Shown here piece by piece: positions 1-10,180 of a stretch of DNA of 64,000 nucleotides (positions within the stretch are counted from its first letter, which is position 1; each line of letters starts with the position of its first letter). The DNA comes from Tenebrio molitor (Eukaryota > Arthropoda > Insecta > Coleoptera > Tenebrionidae). The stretch covers positions 3,162,001-3,226,000 of the forward strand of contig NC_091051.1 in NCBI RefSeq assembly GCF_963966145.1, in the 5' to 3' direction. The notes under the pieces are model-generated. The model worked only from the letters and a program-made list of their open reading frames with translations, did no database searches and was not told the DNA's origin. A program made the position numbers and the translations under genes.

Positions 1-422
1 TTGGCTGCCAGTCAGCGAAAAATACCTAGAGACCAACTTGCAGGACGAGAAGGAGTCGAACGGATCCAGTCACTACAAAGTGTACCAAGCCCTTGCAAAA
101 ATCCGATCCGACCCTATCTTGGTTTCTGGCGATGTGGAAGTCAAAGCAGTTGACGAGTACACACTTCTGGTCAAGAGGAGTAACGAAGAAGCTTCACTGG
201 TGGTGGTGTTCAACGTGGGAGACGCTGAGGTTACCGTAGATGTTTCAGCAGATGTCGCAGAAGACAATAGTGTCAAGATTGCAAGTGTTGACTCTTCCAG
301 GGAGGCGGGGTAAGCAGCAAACGAAAAATTTTGGCAAGGTTCTACTGGATTTTTATAGGTCAGTAGTGGATCCTGCTAGTTTGAAACTGGACGCCCATGA
401 AGCTTTGGTCATAGCTTCGTAG
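1..422 (+). CDS. Maltase/alpha-glucosidase (GH13), 3' end only
   Basis: This is the C-terminal part of an insect alpha-glucosidase, which hydrolyses maltose and sucrose-type sugars and is usually secreted or membrane-bound in the gut. The frame is open from base 2 and begins WLPVSEKYLETNLQ, followed by SHYKVYQALAKIR. That is the typical end of the GH13 catalytic barrel leading into the C-terminal beta-sandwich. The frame meets a stop at 311-313, but this lies inside a small intron. A GT donor at 310 (GTAAGC) and an AG acceptor at 357-358 remove 49 nt. Splicing leads to DPASLKLDAHEALVIAS and a stop at 420-422, which matches the usual 'L.PHEALVL' ending of the family. The catalytic residues and signal peptide lie off the left edge. 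An AATAAA follows 60 bp after the stop. The family call is firm; which paralogue it is cannot be told. Confidence 0.88.
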
Positions 423-482
423 ATAGTGACAGCGGAAACGTGTTTGTAATAGTCGAGATGTAAGATTATGTGAGAAGTTTTC

Positions 483-488
483 AATAAA
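483..488 (+). terminator. Poly(A) signal of the maltase gene
   Basis: A canonical AATAAA lies 60 bp downstream of the maltase stop codon. It is followed by a GT-rich stretch at about 507-540 of the kind used as a downstream element. It probably ends the maltase transcript near 500-510. Confidence 0.7.
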
Positions 489-544
489 GTGACAAATTAG
501 AAAAAAGTTGTATGTTTCTTTGTATGTTTGTGCACCTGTGTAAC

Positions 545-2080
545 CTTAAGTACTGAAGCGATTTCGACGGGACTTTCACCAATGGGTAGCACAGTTATCA
601 AGCAGTGTCACAAGATATGTTACGTCACGATTTTTCTTTTCTGACTTTGTTAAAAAAAATCATTTGTTATTTTTGTCGTGGTCGGGTTTTTTCGGTTTTT
701 AAATTACTCTCGTCTGTTCGCCTGTTTCGTAACTAGATTTTTTTGTTGATTTGTTTATCGTGGGGCGTCCATTTTATTCAGTGAAGGTAATGAATCGAAG
801 GGATGGAAATTGTGGGATTTTAAATAATAAATTGAGCAATTTATTGTGTGGATTGTCAATAAGGCCGTTCCGGCGTGTGCGGCGGTTAGTGCTCAACTCC
901 TCTCCGTCCCTAAGTGGGTCTGAAGACCTTAACTGCGACCTCAGTGTGCGAAATCCCTTTATAAATTAGTATGCGGTCGAAGAGCACACTAATCTATCCT
1001 GGACAATGCGGATGAGGCAGTGTTTACTTTGCGGTCCTGCGTCTAAGACCCCGAATAGTCCGGGTCTGTTAGGCCGAGATTGACGAGTTACATTAGCAAA
1101 TGGCCGCCCCCCAGCCCCCGACAGATGCTCTCGGACAATGGAATTTCTCACTGACAAGACACCAGAGTAGAACCTGCCGCCCCTAGTTTGACCCGGGGTG
1201 ACCAGCGCCACGTTCCGGATTTAATCATTCCCTGGACCACTCTGCTCCCGTTTCGATCTTGTTTGACCCGACCTTTGACCGCGGCCATTCATACGGCCGC
1301 CGTAATTGAGTTTTTGTCGGCGGTGATAAAAGTTTTATGGGGGGACTTCCAGGGGGAGCGCGAATAACAAGCACATAATAACGCACTTCTACGGTTTTTA
1401 TTAGCTTGCACGGCGCTCTATAATGTGGAAAGAATATGTGAGGAAACAAATCCGTGTTGTTGGGATTTTTATAGGACATCTGTGATTCCATAAGAATAAA
1501 GCGCGCCGTCGGTGAGCGAGTAAGGACGACCGGACCAATAGTTGCCGAGGTGGTAATCCGGACGGAGATCCTCTGTCACATTGTTTGGAGTCGTAGCCGG
1601 AGATACAGCGCGACCAGGCTCACGGAGGAATCAGAAACGCAAATGATCGACGCAAATACCACGCGAGCCCCATTCATTAACTCTTTAACACCGAAAACTC
1701 TTCCCGAACAAGTTTCTACCTCCATTTAGAACCCAACGAGATATAAACAACAGTAAAAGTGAACGGAAAAAACAGATTGCTATAATTTCAAAGCAGAGAA
1801 AGTGGAGGAAAAAAAAACGAAGAGGAAAGAGGCAACAAAAGAAGAAAATTTATTTTGATCTCCTTGATCAATCTGTAAGATTATTCTTTCATATCTCATT
1901 TATGGCGACAAAAACTAAAATTGGAATAGGTAGATAAGAAAACAATTATTAAAATACAAAAGTAAGTCTTGATAAGTAAAAATAACGCGAAAATTCCAGA
2001 AGTAGATAAAGTGAACAATGAAATTTCCCTGAAAAGGAATAATGCGCTACTTGCAAGGATGCAGAGAGAAAAAAAATATA
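545..2080. other. Intergenic stretch with a GC-richer block
   Basis: No gene is supported here. The first part is T-rich. From about 870 to 1720 the sequence is GC-richer, lacks visible repeats and contains only short frames with no recognisable product. From about 1740 it becomes A-rich up to a transposon at 2081. The GC-richer block is a candidate conserved non-coding element by analogy with the other blocks in the window. Confidence 0.4.
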
Positions 2081-2542
2081 CAGGGTGTCCCAAAAGTACC
2101 GCCTTTCCTTGAAAGTACGTCATTTAGGGATGTGGTAGAGTGCTGGAAAAATATTTTTAAAAAATCCTGACCCTCCATTTAGGAAATATACGCAAATATA
2201 AAAAAGGCAACGCTGTAACCTGAGAATTACCTCTACCTAGAAATACGTAATAGTATTGTATTATTGAATACCTAGGCAAACATTTTGATGAGATTGAGAG
2301 GTAATACAACAATCAAACACTTCAACTAAAATTATTTTATTAAAATAAATGTTCAAAATTTTGGCCATTTGCGTCTAAATATGTGTTGGCTCTTTTAACG
2401 ATGTTGCCGTGAACGTGCTCAAGCATTTCAGGAGTCACCGTCGAAGTAGATATGTATTAAATTTTTTCAGTATTTTTCAGTACTCTATAACACTTCTAGA
2501 TGAAGCACCTTCAAGGAAAGGCGGTACTTTTGAAACACCCTG
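2081..2542 (-). mobile_element. Tc1/mariner-like remnant, copy 1
   Basis: The element is 462 bp long and flanked by TA on both sides. The left end reads CAGGGTGTCCCAAAAGTACC and the right end is its inverted counterpart. The first ~45 bp of each end pair with a few mismatches. TA target duplication and short TIRs are the Tc1/mariner hallmark. The interior on the - strand still encodes the last residues of a DDE transposase (separate entry). An inverted second copy lies at 35106-35537. The element is internally deleted and cannot be autonomous. Confidence 0.85.
2340..2453 (-). pseudogene. Tc1/mariner DDE transposase, C-terminal fragment
   Basis: Read on the - strand from 2453, the frame gives a segment containing TPEMLEHVHGNI, then RANTYLDANGQNFEHLF and a stop at 2340. 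Transposases of the IS630/Tc1/mariner group commonly end with '..TPEML.R...R...C..ANGGHFEHLL'. Only about 37 residues survive and the DDE core is gone. This fragment is the best evidence for the superfamily of the surrounding element. Confidence 0.72.
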
Positions 2543-3540
2543 TATAAATAATAATAATAGTAAAGTGACTTTTGCTTCATCATAATAAAACTGTATTTGA
2601 ATAAAATATTAAAAGTTTCAAAACTGTGTTTGTAGTTTCATTTCAATAATCAATCTGAAAAGATTTTTGGTTTTTGTTCAGCAAATGTAGAATTAAAAAA
2701 TTGTCCAGATTTGTATCAAAGACAAAATCAAAAGTGGTACTTTCATGATCTACAACCTTTTTCAAAAATTTTGCTCGAAATGGAACATTGTGGATTCTCT
2801 ATACCAGTTTGAACTGGTTCGATTCAATTGAAGTATCAGTTTATCACGGTCTCAAAGGTACACGAGTTGTGAAGATATCCACGTAGAGATACGAGGTGGT
2901 ACTTTTCCCACACGTTTGAACAATTAAGGAGTACCGATTAAAAAGAACCAGTTGTGAAGATGAAACACTGGTGGTACTCTAGTTCTAGAAGGTTTTGATG
3001 ATTAAGCAGTAGGTACTGATCAAAATATGCGTACACTTCTGGTGGTTTCTGGTGTAGATCTACCTTACCACGTACTTGTTCATTTTTCAAAACTGTGGGC
3101 AGTACCGGTAAAATTAAAATTTCCTGATTTGTTGTATTACTTTTTTCAATGACACAATTAACTGGTGACGTAAACTAAACACTCAAGATTTATCTCTCAC
3201 TTTCGTATTATCTGTAATTACCAACCATACAAACTTTCCACGTCGTTAAATACTAAACAGTACACACTAGAATACTTGACACACTTTTGATAGCTTGCTC
3301 TTTATCTCTGTGAGGCACCATCAAAGAGAAGACGACCCAGGTTGATAGCAAGACGTCACATTCTACTAGATCTATTCTGGATCTTTTGAAGGTAGTACCA
3401 AGGATGGAACTGGTAACCGATATAGACAGGCATTATGGAATCAAAGACTAATTGAGAAAGTGATTCTAGATTCTACGCTAAGCGGGAAATTTAAAGATTA
3501 AACAACAAACAGAGTATAAAAGTACCGAAAGTACTACATT
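2543..3540. other. AT-rich intergenic stretch with clustered GTAC motifs
   Basis: No coding frame is present. Between 2737 and 3535 I count 13 GTAC tetranucleotides, often as GGTAC or AGTACC (for example 2737, 2899, 2931, 2973, 3013, 3031, 3072, 3102, 3395, 3522, 3531). That is several times more than the base composition predicts. The flanking bases do not align into an obvious satellite. A stronger cluster of the same kind lies at 6.87-8.17 kb. Confidence 0.5.
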
Positions 3541-6500
3541 TGGGCGAATATCGCACAAGCAAAAAAATACTTTTTGGTCCTTTAAGGCATTCAAAAAAGA
3601 TCGGTCTTGATAATAATAAAATTTAGTTCATAAAATACAACTTCCCTGGATTTTCCTCCATTAAAAATTAAGGAAATATTTATACTCGTTGAAAATTATT
3701 CCTACAAATCCTATATAAAATACAATACAAATACAACAAAACTCACAAATTATTGCAAAAATTGAAATGTCAAGTGAAGCAATTGTTTCTAATAACCAAA
3801 TGTCACTACCTACTTCCGCTCATTCGCGCATTAATTAAAGGACTCGCTCCTTCGTCGCTCGTGCTTTAAAAAAATACGCTCATCCGGGAACATCGTCTTC
3901 CCGCACTTGGTACGTAAATAACGATTTCGTTGTTTATTCTATTTCTGAGATCTGTTGAGAGATCCAGCAGTTGAAAAAATGCAAATTTAGCTTTGGAAAA
4001 ATAAAAATGTGATTTTGCAGGAGAACTGGCTAGGACGTTCGTCGTCGTTTTCGTTCTCTTCCAGTTTCGGCGCATCCTTGCCGTGATAGCGCTGTAAAAG
4101 GACACAACACACGCCCAGAACATTCCAATATAATGTTATATTCTGATCAAGCAATAAAACTGGATGCCACATCATTGTGCGCGCCTTTAGCATGCGAATT
4201 AGGGTGTTACGTTCTTTGATTTCTCGGGATACAAACTCCCGAGCCCATTTTTACTGACCTTCCAGCAGATACAAGACGATACACGTCGATGAATTATGCA
4301 TCGTCTCGGCTGTTTCCCGGTTATAGAAAATGCAATGATAAATTCGTCATTTCCATACAAACGTGCACTTCTCCTCTTTCTCGCACCCCCGTCCAATTTT
4401 TTCTCTCCGGCGGCGGTGGATGCGGCCAATTTGGCCGAACGTAAGAAAGTAACGCCATTAGGAGCATCCGTGACCGTTTGTCATTCTAGCCACGGAGCGA
4501 TCATTTCGTGGGTAGAAGCGTGGCCATTAGGTTGGGGGGCGGCGAGGCCGGGGGTGGCCATCGATTCCGCCCCCCGAAACCTCGTTCCGCCACCGGAACA
4601 TAACATGTGTTCCGCATGCCGGACGCGCCCGACGCGCCGTTTCATTTCATGGACGTTTTTCCGGGGACGTCATAAAAATTGCCGGGCACGGGAATTAGAC
4701 GCCTTTGTGGCGGCAGGGCCGGAATAGGCCTGTTTGTCACAACATTTTTCAAGCCCTACAACACTATCCTTGTCCCTCGAAGCTTTTCAAACAACAAAAA
4801 TTAACAGTTACTCCCTCAAGACCATCAGATGATGATCTCCTCTTTTACTGCATCTCCAGAGGTCCTTCAATAAAAATTTTGTTGCTCTACTCAAATATAA
4901 CATTATTGCCGAACTAAATTCTCCTATTCCTTCATATTTTTATGCCTCTTAATTTTCAAGACGACACAAATTTCTACATACATTTACATTTCTCGCTGCT
5001 CTCGTGCGTGTAAACTTCCCACTTAAAAAAATGTTTGCTAGTTGAAGAGAAAAGACCCATTTGTTGGGTGAGGTGCGCACCTGTTTGTAGTTCTTTGTTT
5101 TTGGCGAATTGAGAGCCCAGATGGGCCTTGTTCGTTAGCTGTTGGGTCCGCCGACGCCCCAGAGGCCGTCCCCATTGATCAATTTGGCTCAGCAACCCGT
5201 TAACACCATCTGTCGTCGGTGTTTTCTTATTTCCATCAGGTTAATAGAGCCCTCCATCAATCATCGCCCCATTACCAACTCCTTTGGCGAAGATTTCGCT
5301 CGGACATTATACAAGAAAAACAAGAATTCCGCGTCTGCGACAAAATTGAACTCGAAATAATCGAACTCATTTAAAAACATACATCGCCGGCCCGGGCGGA
5401 ATCGAAACTTCCCAAAGTTTTATCGCGGAGTTCGTCGAGCGCATAAATCACCGCCGCCGCCCTGCAAGGTCCACTGACATAACAAATGCACGAAACTTTC
5501 GCCAACTCCTCGACGGCCGTCCGACTGCACACGTGAACCGGGCGACGTTATTTTCCACGTAATTCTGGGGCGGCGGTTTTGTCTGCCCCCACTTAGCCGA
5601 CTTCTTTGCAGTCTGATCCCGTCCCTGGGGCCGGACTTGGACGCCGGGGTCAAAGACGACTGTAATGAGTTTCCGATCCCGAGGGGAGTTCCGCCAGGCC
5701 GCATTGTGTGCCGCCACCGGAACCGATCCCCGCCCCCGCAAAACAAAAATTAAAAGTGAAACATCGGAAATTCACTAACCGACTCCGATCATTATCCGTC
5801 TTCTATTACCGGGATGAGTTTTAAGTAAGCGATAAACTTCGCCGAACGGGACTCGGGGGCGGCGAGCGACGAGCCGCATTAACTAGACGTCGTCGATTCG
5901 CTGCAAACACTCTCATTAGACCATCTCCGGAGCAATTTTACCAACTACCTTTCAATAAAACCAATTTATCATTATCATCGTCATTATTATTTTTCTGATG
6001 AGTCGTGGTTTTTGCAGGTCGAGTCCCGTTTTGAGCGTGTTTCTTTCGCTGCGCCGCCTCCGGTCGTCCTGAGAAACGTAATATCTGGTATTAATTACGG
6101 GGGTCGCGGGTGGGCGTAAAGGACGTGAGTCCCAAAGAGAGGAGAAAAAAAAGTTGGTGGGATAGTAAAGTTGGGCCGTAAAGCGTGTAATAAGGTTCTG
6201 GCAAGTCCGGAGATCCGGGCCGGAGCGGGTCAGCTCGCATTACGTTTCGACCCTAAGGAAATAAGGCGAAGATGGTGCGGCAGTTCCCTGACGGCTGATG
6301 TATGTTCGGGTTGGCCTATTCCCAGATATTTATTGTGTACTTAAGTGGAACGAGATACGTTTCGACCGAGGCTCTATTATCTAAACAAAAACTGTATCTA
6401 AACAGAGGCAGACGATTCTATCGAATCGGATGCGACCGCCGTATATATGGGACCTAATTTGTTTATAGAACCAATTCCGGGGAGTGTTTCTGTCCACCGT

Positions 6501-6840
6501 CATAAAACGGCCGACTCCAGACGAGATTCGCATTTGATAAGACATGAATCAAAAATTCAAAGGAACGACGGCAAATACGGACATCTACAGTCCTATACTG
6601 TAAGATATTGCTTCGGCCGGATCTAGAGTACCCCGGAAGGGTCAAAAAACAAAACGCTTTTATTCACTGGCAAATGTTATCATGAAAACACGCGAAAATG
6701 GCCGAAAACAATCGCGTTTCACCTTTTCAAAATTGCACCGAAACTACGACAACAGCTGTTCTATAGACGATCAATAAACTTCTTGAAATGAGTTTTTCAT
6801 GATGACATCGAAAATAAAGATATAAAAAGCAAGTCATCTA
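3541..6840. other. Non-coding stretch with GC-rich blocks
   Basis: The stretch alternates between AT-rich sequence (3.54-3.85, 4.74-5.0 kb) and GC-rich, apparently unique blocks at about 4.02-4.73, 5.13-5.72 and 5.80-6.65 kb. Frames of 60-143 codons occur on both strands of these blocks. None shows a recognisable domain, and they overlap antiparallel to one another, so I treat them as chance. There are no TIRs or tandem repeats. The blocks are candidate cis-regulatory elements. Confidence 0.4.
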
Positions 6841-6869
6841 CTTAATTTACTAAAACTAGTGAAGACGCA

Positions 6870-8175
6870 AAAGGTAGTACTTTTCAGGTTCAAGTACTCA
6901 TAAAGGGTTAGATGAAATTGTAAAAAGAAAAGTGTTAGGTCCTTATGAACTATTGGTATAGTAGATCAGATTAACAATCATCTTTAAATGAATCGAATAT
7001 GCTATTGGTACTTAGCACGTATTTGATGGTACTATATCACAATCTTATATAACAAGAGTCTACAAAGTTCAAAAACTTTGCAATATGACGTTTAGAAACC
7101 ACTGTATGAGAGAATTGAAGATATTAATAACTGGATTAGCCAGTCCTGCGGTACTATTTCATGGAAAAAATAATTATCTACGAATCTTCCATGTGGCTAC
7201 AAGGTACTTACCTACGCAGCAGATATTTAATTAAAGTTGGGGTTATGAATGACTCAATAACGATTAGCAAGTACTTTTGAGTCAAAGAACAAATTACGGA
7301 TAAGAAATAAGGACAAAGAGAGTACTTTTGAAGATTCTAGTTGTTGAATAACTGCATTTTCATGACGGCTTGTCCCTCACCAAATCTAGAATGACAATAA
7401 ATTAACTTCAATATATTAGATACTAGCAGTACTTTTAGGTACTGCATTAGGTTATTAATCTGTGGGGAAAAATCATCTAAGGATTGAAAACGTGTTGGAT
7501 TGCTGTTGCATAAATGTATAATAATCATAAAATGAATTAACGATATTAATAGAGTAGGTACTGTTAGTCTATGGAGAACATATGACCAAAAACAATTTGT
7601 AGATAACATTATCAATGTAAAGAATAAGTTAACAGTACTTTTCAGGATTAAACTATCCTATTGCTAACAAGCCCAAAAGCATAGATTTAAAGACTACGAA
7701 AACTGTTCTACTGGAAATTCAGGTACTTACAGATGGAATTTTGTTGCAGGGTACTAAACAGACAAACTAAGTTGAGCCAAATTGTCTTCTAACGTAAGTC
7801 CCGTCAAGAATGATGTTTTCTCGGTGGATTTTTTTAAAACTTAATTGTCTTAGCAAAGAGGAAATTACATTGACGATCTCATAAAAGTTCGCTTTGGAAC
7901 CTGTTGAATATTTAGCACAATTATACAACTGTAGTGGTACTTTTAGAATTAAAATCTAACAAGAAATTATACAAAAAACTTCAGAAGTAAATTCGAATAA
8001 CCCAAATAAAGTCTGATTTATGTTTTCTTCACGACACAAATTTTCAAACAATTGTCAAATGATGGTACTTTTGAAAAATTGATAGTCCTAACTGTTCAAG
8101 AGTGAAACTGGAGATCTTGAGTCTATCTCTTAATCTTTTGACTGGTCTTGATTAGCCAAAGAAATGGTGGTACTA
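6870..8175. other. Cluster of GTACTTTT motifs
   Basis: Seven exact GTACTTTT octamers occur on the + strand at about 6877, 7271, 7322, 7429, 7635, 7937 and 8064. There are also ten further GTAC sites (for example 6893, 7007, 7029, 7151, 7203, 7439, 7558, 7723, 7751, 8169). The intervening sequence is not repeated in any way I can align, and no coding frame or TIR is present. It could be a homotypic transcription-factor cluster, a very degenerate satellite or a fossil repeat. Immediately downstream is a TIR element at 8181. Confidence 0.55.
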
Positions 8176-8180
8176 ACTAG

Positions 8181-8414
8181 TAGAGGTGTTGGAATTCCTC
8201 ATGGGCCATGAGTCATACATATCTGCGCAAACCACGAATATCGGTCGCTACAAACCGACCGGAAAACATCGTCATTCGCTGCGTTAGTTTCGTCTCTCTC
8301 TCGTTTATTTGTATGAATTTCAATTTGAAAGTAGCCGACGTTTTCAGTTTTCATTTACCGCCTTCGCGCAGATATTTTCAAGGTCACAACCCATGAGAGA
8401 ATCCAACACCTCTA
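8181..8414. mobile_element. Short TIR element (MITE), 234 bp
   Basis: The left end TAGAGGTGTTGGAATTCCTC and the right end, ...GAATCCAACACCTCTA, are near-perfect inverted copies over about 25 bp. The palindromic termini are TA, consistent with a TA target site. The interior is GC-richer than its surroundings and encodes nothing recognisable. No second copy is seen in this window, so the family is unassigned. Confidence 0.65.
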
Positions 8415-10180
8415 ACATCCTTTGTTGTGGAAAACTTTAACAATTTCAGGGCCCAAACAAAACTTTCAAAATTCAAGAATTTTTCCTTGAATCTTTGTAT
8501 TCAAAAATGTTACCGATATTTGCAAAATTGTTGGAACTTGTACTACTCTGAAACGAAATTTTTTCATTGTCGGTCATTTTTAAAAATTTGTTCAAAATTC
8601 ATACTTTACACTACTACTATTACTAACGAAACCGAGACATCACATGTTAAATTGTTTTATGGAAAGTGCCTCATTATTCTACACCGAATAAAAATAAGTT
8701 CACTTGCTCTGGCTAACGTCATCCGACACCCGACAGTTGCGCCAAGCTACCGCTGGTGGCGCCACTCGAGTTTCGCTAATTCAAAGTGTCATTTGTTGAT
8801 GATTTTCGTGGGTCTATTTCGATCGAATGGAACAATTTCGCGATTTCACTTACCTGCGACATTTCGGATATCTCTGAATCGAGATTGTTGCTGTCATATT
8901 CATGTATATTTACGGGGAGGCCAGCGTCGCATTGTGGCGTCAGAAGCTATCAGCCGTCTCCAAGGCCCCTGATTTAAATAAGCCCGGACTAGGGGCCGAC
9001 TCGAGGGAATGGGATTTGGTTTTTGTCGCCAGCCGAAGTTTATATGTCAGTGTCGGCTACAACTACCTAATTTAGCCCGATATATTCTCCCCGAATCCTC
9101 CCAAATCACGGGCATTTTTAACCACCCACGTGACCGATCAACCCCGCGACCGCCGCCGATTCACTCCCCGCCGAATATGTTGCAAATCCATTTTTGACTG
9201 GTCGATCCCCGGTAATAAATGTCCTCGATGGGGGAGTTTGTCTGTCTGTTTGCAGGAGAGCCAGATCGTGCACCGGACCAGGGTGTGGCCACTCCACATT
9301 AAACACACCCTCGGACGGGGGTGGGCGAAGAATTGGCCGATTTCGATGGAAATCGCGGACGGACTGATACAAAAATGACATCTGCAACGCGACCGGATTA
9401 CCCTCTCTTCAACCCTTTAGACCCCCGCTGGGCCCTTTCCTAAATAATATCCGACACTCTATAAGGCCACAAAACCCTTCAACGATCCGATTATTTTTTG
9501 TGCGGCTCTGGCCCTGAATGGGGTGGTTCGTGTACGGAAAAAATCGCAACGAAATCTTCATGTCATTATTAGCGTGAATGGGTGAAGTGACTCAGGTTTT
9601 TTTTTCACGGACGTTTAGGCCGGAGAATTTGGCGAAGAGAATTTATTGCTGCCGGGAAGAGGACGAGCTTCCCGTCAAATCCCGTCGATTCCCACGGTCC
9701 CGTTTTTTTACCTGCAGAAGTCAATAATATTGATATATCCTTCAGGACGGGATCGATTTTTTAGGGTCGCCAGGACCGCTACCTGGCTACTATCTTCAAA
9801 TTTCACCCTACATTCTGTCAGTAATTCGCATAACAGTATTTTCCACCAATTTGGACATTGCCTGACTTAGTTTTGCTATATTTTATATTTTATCAAGTGG
9901 AATAACAAGTTTTGGACATGATTTAGAGTATTGGTTTTACGCTTTGGGGTCGTTATTTTATTATGGAATTTACGACCCCGGAAAAAAGTCACTCGGATAC
10001 GAAAAATGACACGTTTCAAACCCTCTCACCAGTTTACAACGTTCCATATTTACCACGACTGTTGTATTTTCATTTTTAATACATATTGCAGTTTATTTAA
10101 CTACTCAAAAATTTTCTTCGAGACCGAAAAAATTAAATAAAAAGGAACGACCAATTTTAGGGGCGTGTCTAATTTTTTAA
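8415..10180. other. Non-coding stretch with a GC-rich block
   Basis: A 181-codon frame on the + strand (8427-8972) has no recognisable domain, is rich in Phe/Ser/Cys as expected from AT-rich sequence, and is judged chance. A sequence resembling an insect CTCF core (GGTGGCGCC) lies at 8754-8762. The block 8.92-9.50 kb is GC-rich and unique. From 9.85 kb the sequence becomes AT-rich up to a tandem array. Confidence 0.4.

Noticed and set aside
4296..4727. 143-codon frame on the + strand
   Set aside because: No recognisable motif. An antiparallel frame overlaps it, and it lies in a GC-rich block.
8427..8972. 181-codon frame on the + strand
   Set aside because: The composition (Phe, Cys, Ser, Arg, His rich) looks like translated non-coding DNA, and there is no domain.
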